This document shows positions 7,476-15,935 of a stretch of 64,000 nt of DNA, piece after piece (position 1 is the stretch's first letter; every line of letters starts with the position of its first letter). Under the pieces are notes generated by a model that worked only from the letters and a program-made list of their open reading frames with translations, was not told where the DNA came from and searched no databases. Made by a program: the position numbers and the translations under genes. Source of the stretch: Desulfobacula toluolica Tol2 (GTDB taxonomy: Bacteria > Desulfobacterota > Desulfobacteria > Desulfobacterales > Desulfobacteraceae); assembly GCF_000307105.1 (NCBI RefSeq), contig NC_018645.1, positions 3,061,501-3,125,500 of the forward strand, in the 5' to 3' direction.

Positions 7476-7964
7476 ATGGGATATTCTATTCAATTAAAAG
7501 AAGCTGTGTTAAAAAAGGTGTTACAGGGAAACAAACCCCACCATGAAATTGCAAAAGAATTAGGTGTTGGCCGGTCTACAATCGGTAAATGGTTAAGAGA
7601 ATACAAACAAAACGGAAGCATAAAATTGAAATCAAAAGAAAAACGCCCCAAAGACTGGACAGCCGAAGAACGTATTTCAGCAATAATTAAAACAGGTTCC
7701 ATGACTGCTGACGAACGCACTGCCTGGTGCCGCAAAAATGGTATTTTTATCCATAATTTGGACCAGTGGAAAAAAGATGCCATATCAGCAATAATCCCGA
7801 AGGCGAATAAAGAACAAATTGAAGAGTACAAAAATCTTAAAAAAGAAATCGCTGCTCTAAAAAAAGACCTGTCCCGTAAAGACAAAGCTCTGGCAGAAAC
7901 AGCAGCCTTGCTGGTTCTTAAAAAAAAAGCCCAGGAAATCTGGGGGGAGTCAGAGGACGATTGA
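7476..7964 (+). CDS. IS3-family transposase OrfA (helix-turn-helix)
   Basis: The 162-aa product begins with a helix-turn-helix (HHEIAKELGVGRSTIGKWL) and ends in a leucine-zipper-like helix, the standard OrfA design for binding the IS ends. The ATG at 7476 is preferred over a GTG at 7467 because GAGGTG sits at a good distance from it. Near its end a run of nine A residues (about 7919-7927) could promote the -1 frameshift that makes the OrfAB transposase. Its stop overlaps the OrfB start TTG. It is nearly identical to the minus-strand copy at 47757-48245. Confidence 0.85.
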   Translation: MGYSIQLKEAVLKKVLQGNKPHHEIAKELGVGRSTIGKWLREYKQNGSIKLKSKEKRPKDWTAEERISAIIKTGSMTADERTAWCRKNGIFIHNLDQWKKDAISAIIPKANKEQIEEYKNLKKEIAALKKDLSRKDKALAETAALLVLKKKAQEIWGESEDD

Positions 7965-9016
7965 TCAGTCAAGAAGACAAAAAAACTGTGTTGAAATTGA
8001 TTTCAGAGGCCTGTAAATCAGGGGCACGAAAAAGCAAGGCAGCCCAATTATTGGGACTGACCATTCGAACCCTTCAGCGGTGGAGCAAAAATGGCCTATT
8101 GGACAGCCGAAAAGGCTCCCGAGCCGACCCTGGTAACAAATTGTCTGATGATGAAAAGACCCGGATAGTCAATGTATTAGAGTCGCCTGAATTTGCTGAG
8201 TCCAATCCAAATCAGATCGTACCAAGACTTGCTGACCAGGGAATTTATCTGGGTTCTGAATCAACCATGTACAGAATTCTTAGGGACTTAAAAATGAATA
8301 AACACCGTCAATCCAGTCTTCCCGCAAAAAGGCACAGTCCTGATCCATTGATTGCAAATGCCCCGAACCAGTTGTGGAGCTGGGACATAACGTATTTGCC
8401 GTCAACAGTAAGGGGCAGGTTCTTTTACCTATATATGGTGATGGATTTATACAGCCGAAAAGCCGTGGCATGTCAAGTTTATGAATATGAATCCGGTGAT
8501 TTGGCAGCTGAACTGATAACGGATGCCTGCAATCAAGAAAAAATTTCAGAAGAACAAGTCACCTTGCATTCTGATAATGGATCTCCCATGAAATCTGCCA
8601 CCATGCTGGCAAAGCTTCAGGATTTGGGAGTTATTCCCTCATTCAGCAGGCCCAGTATCAGCAATGATAATCCATACTCAGAGTCATTGTTCAGGACATT
8701 AAAATATCGACCGGAATATCCGGACAAACCATTTGAAAATCTATTTGATGCCAGAGAATGGGCAAATCGTTTTATTCATTGGTATAATAAGGAGCATCTG
8801 CATAGCGGCATTAATTATGTCACTCCGGAAGATCGACACAACGGCAGGGATATACAAATCCTTAAAAATCGTCATCATGTGTATCAGAAGGCTAAAACGA
8901 AACATCCTGAAAGATGGTCAAAAAAAACAAGGAACTGGAAACCCGTTACAGAGGTTGTTTTAAAAAGATTTAAGAAGGTAAAACAATCCACTGATACGGC
9001 AAAGAGGGCTGCATAG
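7961..9016 (+). CDS. IS3-family transposase OrfB (DDE integrase)
   Basis: This 351-aa protein has the rve integrase fold with the IS3-type DD(35)E triad: Asp142 in LWSWDITYLP, Asp205 in LHSDNGSP and Glu241 in NPYSESLFRTLKY. An N-terminal helix-turn-helix (residues about 22-42) precedes the HTH_21-like region. The start is a TTG overlapping the OrfA stop, so expression is by coupling or by frameshifting from OrfA. The frame is intact and near-identical to copy 3, which suggests recent activity. Confidence 0.9.
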   Translation: MISQEDKKTVLKLISEACKSGARKSKAAQLLGLTIRTLQRWSKNGLLDSRKGSRADPGNKLSDDEKTRIVNVLESPEFAESNPNQIVPRLADQGIYLGSESTMYRILRDLKMNKHRQSSLPAKRHSPDPLIANAPNQLWSWDITYLPSTVRGRFFYLYMVMDLYSRKAVACQVYEYESGDLAAELITDACNQEKISEEQVTLHSDNGSPMKSATMLAKLQDLGVIPSFSRPSISNDNPYSESLFRTLKYRPEYPDKPFENLFDAREWANRFIHWYNKEHLHSGINYVTPEDRHNGRDIQILKNRHHVYQKAKTKHPERWSKKTRNWKPVTEVVLKRFKKVKQSTDTAKRAA

Positions 9017-9223
9017 ATGTCAGAAATGGGTATAGCATTAGCAAAAATCCCTCATGGGCGAGAATGGATCCTCAAATTATCCGTCGGAGGTCATGAGGGG
9101 ATTTTGCGGGAATATTAACAAAGTGTTTTAGAAAAAGGCGACATCTTGCTTGACATCCACCGTTAGTAAAAACAACCTTTTCAATTAATCAATTAAATGA
9201 CTTTCTAAAATCATAAAAAATAG

Positions 9224-10294
9224 GTGAAGAATGTGGAAGCTTTAATCAGTGATATATTAGAAGTAATAAAAGACTACAGAGAAGATGATCCCTTTTTCCC
9301 AACAATCGATGAAAATCATATTAATAGGTGGATTTGCCAATTTGATGAAGACGATCAAAAATTTCTTTTAACTGAATTGTTGCATATTTTACCCAAAAGC
9401 TACTTGTCAAAAAGCAAAACACTCCGAATTTTAGCTAATAATTTTGAAGTGCTGCGCAAAGATTTCGGTTATCAGTCAGTCCAAGATTTTTTGAATGAAA
9501 CTGAATTTTTAGATTGTCAAGAAGAGGAAAAAAGTCAAAAAATATTGTTAGATTTTGTTGATGACATATTACAAGAAAAGTATGATTATGCGATTGAGGA
9601 TTGTGGTTCAAAAAAAATAAAAAATTGGCTTTATATTGATGACGTTTTAGCTTCTGGCGGAACTTTTAGAATTGATATTGAAAATGAAATTGAGAACTAT
9701 GGCGTTGAAAAATTTTTGGATTCAAATATTAGAATTATCGGTTTGTTTTTCATTTTACATAGTTGGGGGTTAAGTAACAGTAAATTTGTTCTGAGTAAAA
9801 AATTTGGAAATGAAATAAAAAAACAATTAAAGTATTATAGAGTGGCGGAGATTGATAATAATCCACACGTAAACTATTACCATCCAAATCCAAAATTTAA
9901 CCATATTTATCCAATCGAAAGTGATCAGGGAAAAGAATTCCTAAAATTTATTGAGGAAGCTTTCGAAAGAAGTTATGAAATGAGGAATGAAAAATTGGCT
10001 TTTCGAAATCCTGATTTTCCAAAAATTGAAAAGTTTTATTCCAGCAAGGAAGATAGAATTCGATATGAAAATATTATTTTAGACAAAGGTATTCAGATTA
10101 TAAATTCAATTGATAATTTATGTGCTCAGAGTTTAAGACCTCTGGGAATGGCACCGCCGTCATTTAAAACACTGGGCACCGGTAGCCATTTTTTTACTTG
10201 GAGAAACATTTCAAATACTTGCCCTTTAGTTTATTGGTGGGGGGCTAATAATTGGCATCCTTTATTTCCTGTCCAAAACAGAGGGCTAAAATAG
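9224..10294 (+). CDS. Phosphoribosyltransferase-like protein (PRTase-CE type) paired with NADAR
   Basis: The 356-aa protein contains YIDDVLASGGTF at residues about 136-147, the PRPP-binding DD-x-x-x-(S/T)GGT loop of type I phosphoribosyltransferases. It is embedded in a larger protein with helical N-terminal and C-terminal parts. This architecture resembles the PRTase-CE group predicted to act in bacterial conflict systems. It starts with GTG; no in-frame ATG precedes it. The gene lies 4 bp upstream of a NADAR-domain gene, so the two form an operon. By inference, the pair handles a nucleotide or ADP-ribose-type modification. Codon use is strongly AT-rich compared with the core genes. The cassette's start is lost in the IS3-damaged array. 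Confidence 0.6.
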   Translation: MKNVEALISDILEVIKDYREDDPFFPTIDENHINRWICQFDEDDQKFLLTELLHILPKSYLSKSKTLRILANNFEVLRKDFGYQSVQDFLNETEFLDCQEEEKSQKILLDFVDDILQEKYDYAIEDCGSKKIKNWLYIDDVLASGGTFRIDIENEIENYGVEKFLDSNIRIIGLFFILHSWGLSNSKFVLSKKFGNEIKKQLKYYRVAEIDNNPHVNYYHPNPKFNHIYPIESDQGKEFLKFIEEAFERSYEMRNEKLAFRNPDFPKIEKFYSSKEDRIRYENIILDKGIQIINSIDNLCAQSLRPLGMAPPSFKTLGTGSHFFTWRNISNTCPLVYWWGANNWHPLFPVQNRGLK

Positions 10295-10298
10295 AATT

Positions 10299-10886
10299 AT
10301 GTCATTGAGTATTCGAAAATATAAAAAAAATGAGTGCATAACATTTAAAAGCACAAAAAGAAAACATGGTGGTTTGTCCAACATGGCTCCCGGATTCCCT
10401 TTGTTCATAAAAGGGGTTAAAATTAAGACTTCAGAAGCACTCTACCAAGCACTCCGGTTTCCGGATTATCCTCATATTCAGAAAAAGATCATTAGCTATT
10501 CGAGCCCCATTTCTGCAAAAAAATATGGAAGAACACAAATAGAGAGAACAAGAAGTGATTGGGATTTTCATAGGTTTAAAATTATGAAATTTTGTATTGA
10601 ACTAAAACTATATCAGAATATGAATACGTTTTCAGAAGCTTTATACGATACGAATGGTTTACCAATTGTAGAGTACACTGATAAAGATAAAGTTTGGGGT
10701 GCTATACAAGAAGGTCCTTTTTATATAGGAACAAATGCCTTAGGCCGTTTACTAATGGAATTAAGAGAAAAACTCAAAGCTAATACATTTAAGCTAACAA
10801 TTCCAAAGATTCCAAATTTTAAATTTCTGGGAGAACAAATTCATTTTGATCAATTTAACGTTATTCATGAGGATCGTTTATTGTAA
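10299..10886 (+). CDS. NADAR (YbiA-like) domain protein
   Basis: The pattern HGGLSNMAPGFP, then KTSEALYQALRF, then a C-terminal WGAIQEGPFYIGTNALGRLL is that of the NADAR/YbiA family. These enzymes hydrolyse N-glycosidic ADP-ribose-type bonds; members reverse guanine ADP-ribosylation in DNA or remove toxic riboflavin intermediates. At 195 aa it is slightly longer than the single domain. It follows the PRTase-like gene by 4 bp and is followed by an attC-like site at 11049, so the pair is probably one cassette. An antitoxin role towards the PRTase partner is plausible but unproven. Confidence 0.85.
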   Translation: MSLSIRKYKKNECITFKSTKRKHGGLSNMAPGFPLFIKGVKIKTSEALYQALRFPDYPHIQKKIISYSSPISAKKYGRTQIERTRSDWDFHRFKIMKFCIELKLYQNMNTFSEALYDTNGLPIVEYTDKDKVWGAIQEGPFYIGTNALGRLLMELREKLKANTFKLTIPKIPNFKFLGEQIHFDQFNVIHEDRLL

Positions 10887-11048
10887 TTTAAAACATCTAT
10901 TTTCCGGTTAGAATTATTCTTCCATATTCTTATCGGACCAAGTCAATATACTGAAAATATTAGATAAAGAACTAAAAAAACTTTAAGAATTGGCTTGGGA
11001 TAACGTTTTTGACCCAAAAAACAGCACCTTAAGAATTTAAATACGGGG

Positions 11049-11110
11049 TCCCAACAATGCTCTTGCTACGGGTCGCAAACAGCCGCGACCGCAGAAGAGC
11101 AACGTTCCAG
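11049..11110 (+). other. attC-like recombination site after the NADAR gene
   Basis: TCCCAAC (11049-11055) and GTTCCAG (11104-11110) enclose an imperfect palindrome with GCTCTT and GGTCGC on the left arm and GCGACC and AAGAGC on the right arm. Several unpaired bases sit in the left arm, as expected for attC. Confidence 0.6.
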
Positions 11111-11259
11111 GCGGCTGCGCCGCCTGGAACGCGGTGCTGACTTCGTCCAGCCCCTGGCCCCGGCGCCTTGCGCCGGAACCAGGGGCTGGACCGGTCACCG
11201 CACACCGCACAATCAAACTTCGTTTGCTTGTACGGCGCACGGCGCCGGTCAGCACCGCG
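11105..11259 (+). repeat. 155-bp ORF-less integron-type cassette, copy B
   Basis: It is near-identical to copy A. The start TTCCAGGCGG is complementary to CCGCCTGGAAC ending at 11130. The attC arms AACGCGGTGCTGAC and GTCAGCACCGCGTT are intact. The next right core is GTTATGTG (11259-11266). Confidence 0.75.
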
Positions 11260-11407
11260 TTATGTGTAATAGAATAAATTCATTGCTCAAAATGCATAAT
11301 TGGCATCGGTATTCGAGAAGTGAAACGGAAATAAAAAATACAGAAATTAAAGGCATTAAAAAACATTTAAAACCACAAAAACAATATAAAAACAAAATAA
11401 CTCACAT
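11260..11407 (+). other. Non-coding cassette body, interrupted at its attC by a group II intron
   Basis: I see no ORF or RNA gene in these 148 bp. The cassette opens with GTTATGTG (11259-11266). Its end reads CACAT (11403-11407), and the sequence resumes AAC at 13339 beyond the intron. Joined, this gives CACATAAC, the exact complement of the opening. Confidence 0.6.
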
Positions 11408-13338
11408 ATCGGGATAGGACCCCCCATCACTGAGGAGCCCTCCCACACCACCGGACATACGGATCGCGTATCCGGCGGTTCGGCTGATCAGGCAGATTAG
11501 TTCCCGGGCAGAAATAATCCAAGAGAAAGGAAATATTTGTTTGGCAGAGCCATGACAACCCATTTAACCCTGCTCATGCGCCAGTGTTTCTTGCGGGAAT
11601 TTCCGCAAGTGACGGCATATTGAAACGGTATGCCTCGTTTAAGCAGGTTCCGGATTTTCGTTCCGGGATTTTTCCACTGTTTCCATACAACACATCTCAA
11701 GCGGCGGATAATCCAGCCGTTCAAGGACTTGAATATGTGTCTTGCTTCGGTGAGACAGTAATAATTCCACCATCCCCTGATGTACATATTCAATTTATCA
11801 ATGATCTGGGGAAGACTTAGACCACAGTTCCGGTTTGTTAATTCTCGAACCCTTTCTTTGAAGCGCTCGATTGTTTTCCGGTGTATGCGGATCTTGGTCT
11901 TGCCGCACATACTGATAAATGTGTAGCCGAGAAATTTGTCCAGCCATGGTCGGCTGACCTTGCTTTTCTCTTCATTGACCTTGAGCCTGAGCTTTACGGT
12001 TATAAACCGTGTAACACTTTTCATAACACGTTCGGCCGCTTTCTTGCTCTTGAGATATATGACAAAGTCATCAGCGTATCTGACAAATTTATGCCCTCTT
12101 TTCTCCAACTCTTTATCCAGTTCATCCAAAACGATATTTGAAATCACTGGTGAAAGAGGGCCGCCTTGAGGAGTTCCTTCAGCGGCAGATACAACCACCC
12201 CGTCGATCATGACACCGGCTGTTAAGTAACTTCGGATAAGCTTGAGAACCCGCTTATCCTTTATTCTTTCAGCCAGACGGCTCATGAGGCGGTCATGGTT
12301 CACTCTGTCGAAAAATTTGGAAAGATCCATATTAACAGAGTGTGTATATCCTGAGAGCAGATAAACTTTGCCTTGGAGTATGGCATCATGCTGGGATCTT
12401 CCAGGTCTGAATCCATGACTGGACTCAGAAAAATGCGGGTCCCATATTTGCTGCAATATCTCGCTGACGGCTTGCTGGATCAAACGATCCAAAACTGTTG
12501 GAATGCCGAGCAGTCTTACTCCGCCATCGGGTTTAGGAATTTCTTTCCTTTTCACCGGTAATGGCTTGTAGTTTCCCTGCAGCAACTTTCCCTTAACTTT
12601 GGGCCAGTGGCGTCTGAGGTAACCCGGTAGTTGATCAACGGTCATGTTGTCGATTCCAGGTGCCCCTTTGTTGCTACGGACCCTTTTTAATGCTCTGAAC
12701 ATGTTTCCCCTTTCAAGGATAAACTCCATGAGTCGGGAACTTTCTGTCGGACTTTCGGTGATCTGTAACGCTGTGAACATTTCCATCTGCTGTGGCAATA
12801 TGTCCATAAGTATACACCTCCTATTTGTCTCTATCATTTACCCGTACCATTCGGTCCGGGCACCGTTCGGGCCTTCACCGGGGTGAGTCCTCCGTGGAAT
12901 TCACGGCTCGTTTTCCTGCGGCTACTATGCCCTCTGCTGACTTCTTCCATGCGGTCGGAGCAGGTTACCCTGCCCTCAGCCAATTTCTGCCGCACGCGGC
13001 ATCCCAGGGCAGCATGGAAGATCTCCCGGGGTAAAACACACGTCTTTCAATACGTGGGTGCCGAGTATACGGACATTGCCTATAATGGATAGAGGACTTT
13101 ACCTTGTGTTGCAGGCTCGTCCCGCAAATGCACGCCTAACTCGATTTCTGTACGTCACCCCGTACTTTTGTGCCACTCCGCCTCGGCGAAGCCACTGCCT
13201 TCCGGAGTACCGTCACCGGGACCCCGTTGTGATAACACTATGCCCTTCGCCTCCATCTGGCTGGGCTTGGGACTTGCCTTGACTTCCATAAAGGAAGATG
13301 CAGGCTCACCCTTAAGACGTGTGCCGTGCCCGGCACAC
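11408..13338 (-). mobile_element. Group IIC-like intron 1 (1931 bp), inserted in an attC
   Basis: Read on the minus strand, the intron starts GTGTGCCGGGCACGGCAC at 13338 and ends CCTATCCCGAT at 11408. A domain-V-like stem (GAACCGCCGG...CCGGTGGTGTGGGAGG) lies just before the end. It encodes a maturase/reverse transcriptase without an endonuclease domain, typical of class C. It interrupts an attC between CACAT and AAC, in reverse orientation to the cassette genes, as known group IIC-attC introns do. Confidence 0.85.
11497..12807 (-). CDS. ltrA: Group II intron reverse transcriptase/maturase
   Basis: The start at 12807 (MDILPQQM) follows AGGAGGTG; an upstream ATG is less well placed. The 436-aa protein has the RT blocks in order: KGAPGIDNMTVDQLP, the HGFRPGRS block, MDLSKFFDRVNHDRLM, EGTPQGGPLSPVISNI and the catalytic FVRYADDFVIYL. 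The maturase GIIM-type domain (RGWWNYYCL) closes it. There is no HNH endonuclease, which agrees with class C introns that use single-stranded or hairpin targets. The intron homing and splicing roles are standard for the family. The ORF is intact. Confidence 0.9.
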   Translation of the reverse strand: MDILPQQMEMFTALQITESPTESSRLMEFILERGNMFRALKRVRSNKGAPGIDNMTVDQLPGYLRRHWPKVKGKLLQGNYKPLPVKRKEIPKPDGGVRLLGIPTVLDRLIQQAVSEILQQIWDPHFSESSHGFRPGRSQHDAILQGKVYLLSGYTHSVNMDLSKFFDRVNHDRLMSRLAERIKDKRVLKLIRSYLTAGVMIDGVVVSAAEGTPQGGPLSPVISNIVLDELDKELEKRGHKFVRYADDFVIYLKSKKAAERVMKSVTRFITVKLRLKVNEEKSKVSRPWLDKFLGYTFISMCGKTKIRIHRKTIERFKERVRELTNRNCGLSLPQIIDKLNMYIRGWWNYYCLTEARHIFKSLNGWIIRRLRCVVWKQWKNPGTKIRNLLKRGIPFQYAVTCGNSRKKHWRMSRVKWVVMALPNKYFLSLGLFLPGN

Positions 13339-13461
13339 AACAGGCGGGTGAACCGGACAGCAAGGGTCTCCTTCTTTTTAAAGGTTGAAAAAACTTTTGA
13401 ATGATGTGCTTTCAATCAATTTTTTTGGAAACCCTTGCTGCCCGTTACCCAAGCGTTGTAC
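13339..13461 (+). other. attC site (long type) of the non-coding cassette
   Basis: The AAC left core (13339-13341, completed by CACAT before the intron) and GTTGTAC right core (13455-13461) enclose arms GTGAACCGGACAGCAAGGG and CCCTTGCTGCCCGTTAC. These pair with extra unpaired bases in the left arm. A close copy is at 29357-29482. Confidence 0.7.
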
Positions 13462-13575
13462 CCCAATTACACATGGCAGCCAGTGTGGAGATATGTCAAG
13501 ATTTTTTGCTTGAAACGGTTACAAAAAAGACCTATAATAAGACCTAAATATCAACCATTATTAATGGAGGTCTTT

Positions 13576-13827
13576 ATGGAGGCCGTATTAGCTAACTGTT
13601 CAGCAAGTATTTCTGAGTTAAAGAAAAACCCCTCAGCATTGATTGACGCATCAGGCGGAGAACCCATTGCTATCTTAAACCACAACAAACCAACCGCTTA
13701 CTTGATCCCAGCCGACACCTATCAGCAAATCCTTGATAGGTTGGAGGATTATGAACTCGGACTGATCGTTAAAGAGCGTGAACATGAGAAAGCCCAGGCC
13801 ATTGAGGTAGATATCAATGAGCTATAA
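13576..13827 (+). CDS. Phd/YefM-family antitoxin (StbD-like)
   Basis: The ATG at 13576 has GGAGG five bases upstream; the longer frame to 13435 lacks a ribosome site. The 83-aa protein starts with the Phd/YefM fold (CSASISELKKNPSALID, then GEPIAILNHNKPTAYLIPAD), which dimerises and binds its operator. The C-terminal tail would wrap the toxin. It overlaps the toxin gene by 11 bp, the usual antitoxin-first order. AGACC / GGTCT repeats just upstream (13529-13574) may be the operator. The whole unit is a cassette whose start GTTGTACCC (13455) is exactly complementary to GGGTACAAC at 14532-14540. Confidence 0.85.
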   Translation: MEAVLANCSASISELKKNPSALIDASGGEPIAILNHNKPTAYLIPADTYQQILDRLEDYELGLIVKEREHEKAQAIEVDINEL

Positions 13828-14101
13828 ACTAAAGTTTCTCCCAACGGCTCTGAAGGAATGGAAGAAGCTGGATAATTCTATTTTGGCGCAATTCAGGAAG
13901 AAACTGAAAGAGCGTTTGGAGGTACCTCATGTACCCTCCGGTAAGCTTTCCGGCTTTGAGAATCATTACAAAATCAAACTTAGGGCCAGTGGGTATCGAC
14001 TTGTGTATGAAGTGATCGATCAAGAATTGTTCGTCCTTGTTGTTGCTGTTGGAAAAAGAGAAAAAGGTGCTGTGTATGAAAAAGCACGAGACAGATCATG
14101 A
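13817..14101 (+). CDS. RelE/StbE-family toxin
   Basis: The 94-aa protein has the RelE fold signature: LKFLPTALKEWKKLD at the start, LSGFENHYKIKLRASGYRLVYEV in the centre and VLVVAVGKREKGAVYEKA at the end. RelE-family toxins cleave mRNA on the ribosome when freed from the antitoxin. It overlaps its antitoxin gene by 11 bp. The stop codon overlaps the start of a third small reading frame (ATGA). Toxin-antitoxin cassettes are common stabilisers of chromosomal integron arrays, which fits the attC sites on both sides. Confidence 0.88.
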   Translation: MSYKLKFLPTALKEWKKLDNSILAQFRKKLKERLEVPHVPSGKLSGFENHYKIKLRASGYRLVYEVIDQELFVLVVAVGKREKGAVYEKARDRS

Positions 14102-14406
14102 ACTCAAATAAAGCCTCCCGAGAGAAGCTAATAAAAAACCTTGGTGGATACGATGGTAGCACCGGACCCTCTTAGGCTGCAAAAGCCGAAATTTTTGCAA
14201 GTTGCGTTGAAGATCTTATAAACTCTATTGACAAAAATTCCGAAAAAAGTAGTCTGCTAAGCAGTATCCTTATTTGGCTGAATGTCATTTTGGCTATTGC
14301 GACACTGGCATTGGCAATTATTGCCGGAACAGATCTGTATTTGTGCATTCAGGGGGTTGGCAGCTTTCACCAAAGCACTCAGATTTCTACAGATGTGAGC
14401 AAATAG
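14098..14406 (+). pseudogene. Small membrane protein frame with an in-frame TAG
   Basis: An ATG at 14098 overlaps the toxin stop (ATGA). The frame runs 103 codons to 14406 with a single amber codon at 14173-14175. The second part is a hydrophobic segment (SILIWLNVILAIATLALAII) following a charged helix, so the intact product would be a small membrane protein of about 100 aa. I take it as a pseudogene with one nonsense mutation. Amber readthrough or pyrrolysine insertion is not supported by anything else here. Confidence 0.45.
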
Positions 14407-14533
14407 TGGTCTATTTGCCTGATACCGTTCTGCTTCAACTTTTTGGTATTCCTCTGCAAGTCTTGGTCGATTAATGAAAAATTGAACTTAAATCAATGAG
14501 TTGTTGAATTATTTAATTTCTCCTTATGCGAGG

Positions 14534-14600
14534 GTACAACAAATAAAGGATTAGTAACCGTGCCGAGGCACGAGGCTCGGTACTAATCCTATGGTTCAAG
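14534..14600 (+). other. attC-like site of the Phd/RelE cassette, bordering the IS91-like unit
   Basis: GTACAAC (14534-14540) and GTTCAAG (14594-14600) enclose GGATTAGTAACCGTGCC and GGCTCGGTACTAATCC arms with one unpaired A in the left arm. The same sequence follows a different gene at 20959-21025. Alternatively the hairpin could be the end of the IS91-like element. Confidence 0.6.
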
Positions 14601-14849
14601 AAGCCGCGGATCAATAGGGGGAAAGGTTAACGATTTGCTGGATGTGTTTATGACAAGATGTGATTAAAATATCAAAAGATGGCCTTTATCCTGATGTAAA
14701 AATCAAAATTCAGGTCGTTTTCAGCCCTTAAAACCCAGGTCAAAAATTAAAATACCGTCAATTTGGCGTACGGATACTGAAGCATGTCGATAGTCATTTA
14801 TCAGGCTGTTTTTAAAGTCGAGCAACACCGGGTAGTCAGTTTTGTGAAG

Positions 14850-15935
14850 TTATCCGGGCCTGCCTCTTGGTTCCGGCTTTGCAAAGAAAATAAATTTCAA
14901 ATCATGCCCGCAATGGCTGCATTTAATACCCGGTATTTCAAGTTCCGGGATTTTAATAAAAAGAGCAATAATGTCATGGATGAATGAGATGAGTTCACGG
15001 ATTTTTTCTATGGACAATGCGCTGTTGGGATTGAGAAATCCATAATGTCTAATTTTCATAAACCCTTTGGGAAGGACATGCTGCAAGAATCGTCGGATAA
15101 ACTCCATGGCATCCAATGCCATAGTTTTCCACTTCTTTTTTTCACGGTCTTTATACAAAAATTTGATGACGCCATTTTCAATGCTTTTAATACGATTATT
15201 GGAGATGGCAACCCGGAACACATATCTTGAAAGATAGCGCAGGGAATTTTTTCCCTGCCCCACGGCCTGGCTGTCAATCACCCATTGCTGTTTCCATACT
15301 GCGGAATCAATTTTATCGAGCAGCCCGGCTTTTTTTATGGCATCTTTGAATTTGGCTTTAAAAATGACCGCCAGAGGTTTTGTGTGAACAAACAGATCCT
15401 GTCTGGAAGAAAGCCATTGGTCATTATCAGATAAAGCACCTCCGGGAATTATTATATGCAAATGTGGATGATACTGAAGCATGCCGCCCCATGTGTGGAG
15501 GGCTGCCAGATATCCGATTCGATCAGATCCGATAAACCGTGTATCTTGTGCCAGTTTTTTCAGGGCTTCATTGGTGCATGAAAACAGGGTACCATAAGAT
15601 AATTTTTGATGAGACCTTACAACATCCCGCAGGCCCTGGGGAAGTGTAATGGTTAACAGGAAATAATAGGTCGGCAGCAGCTTTTTCATCTGCTGATCCA
15701 GCCATTGGTCCGCTTTACTCTGCTGACAGTTGGGACAATGACGATTGCCGCAGCAGCAGTGAATAAAATGCAGATTACGGCAGTCATCACATTCATACAC
15801 CATTGTTCCAAAGGAACCCTTTCTGCAGGCACTGATATCCCGTATGGTTTTTTTATGAGACTTCAGCATTCGATCTCCATAAAGTGTCAGATATTTCGGC
15901 CCATACATTTGGAAGATTTTTTGAACAGCACTCAT
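14850..15935 (-). CDS. IS91-family Y2 (HUH) transposase
   Basis: The 361-aa protein opens with a zinc-finger region containing CDDC and CCCGNRHCPNCQQ (residues about 45-75), the IS91 N-terminal zinc domain. The HUH nickase motif HPHLHIIIPGG is central (around residue 155-165), and tyrosines follow in the RYLSRYVFRVAI segment. These enzymes nick and replicate by rolling circle. A second CxxC pair lies near the C-terminus (CSHCGHDL). The start overlaps the stop of the recombinase gene. The frame is intact. Confidence 0.88.
   Translation of the reverse strand: MSAVQKIFQMYGPKYLTLYGDRMLKSHKKTIRDISACRKGSFGTMVYECDDCRNLHFIHCCCGNRHCPNCQQSKADQWLDQQMKKLLPTYYFLLTITLPQGLRDVVRSHQKLSYGTLFSCTNEALKKLAQDTRFIGSDRIGYLAALHTWGGMLQYHPHLHIIIPGGALSDNDQWLSSRQDLFVHTKPLAVIFKAKFKDAIKKAGLLDKIDSAVWKQQWVIDSQAVGQGKNSLRYLSRYVFRVAISNNRIKSIENGVIKFLYKDREKKKWKTMALDAMEFIRRFLQHVLPKGFMKIRHYGFLNPNSALSIEKIRELISFIHDIIALFIKIPELEIPGIKCSHCGHDLKFIFFAKPEPRGRPG

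Larger units (their letters stand above)
7411..9162 (+). mobile_element. IS3-family insertion sequence, copy 1 (1752 bp)
   Basis: The imperfect ends are CCCCCTGTGTCAGGATAG with a GATGTCGCC subterminal box, and at the right CTTGACATCCACCG with the same box inverted. A TTAG duplication flanks the element (7407-7410 and 9163-9166). Two overlapping transposase frames fill it. Copy 3 has exactly the same length; copy 2 is internally deleted. Confidence 0.9.

Noticed and set aside
14173-14175. In-frame TAG as a pyrrolysine codon
   Set aside because: The product is a small membrane protein, not a methylamine methyltransferase, and no pyl gene is in the window. A nonsense mutation is simpler.
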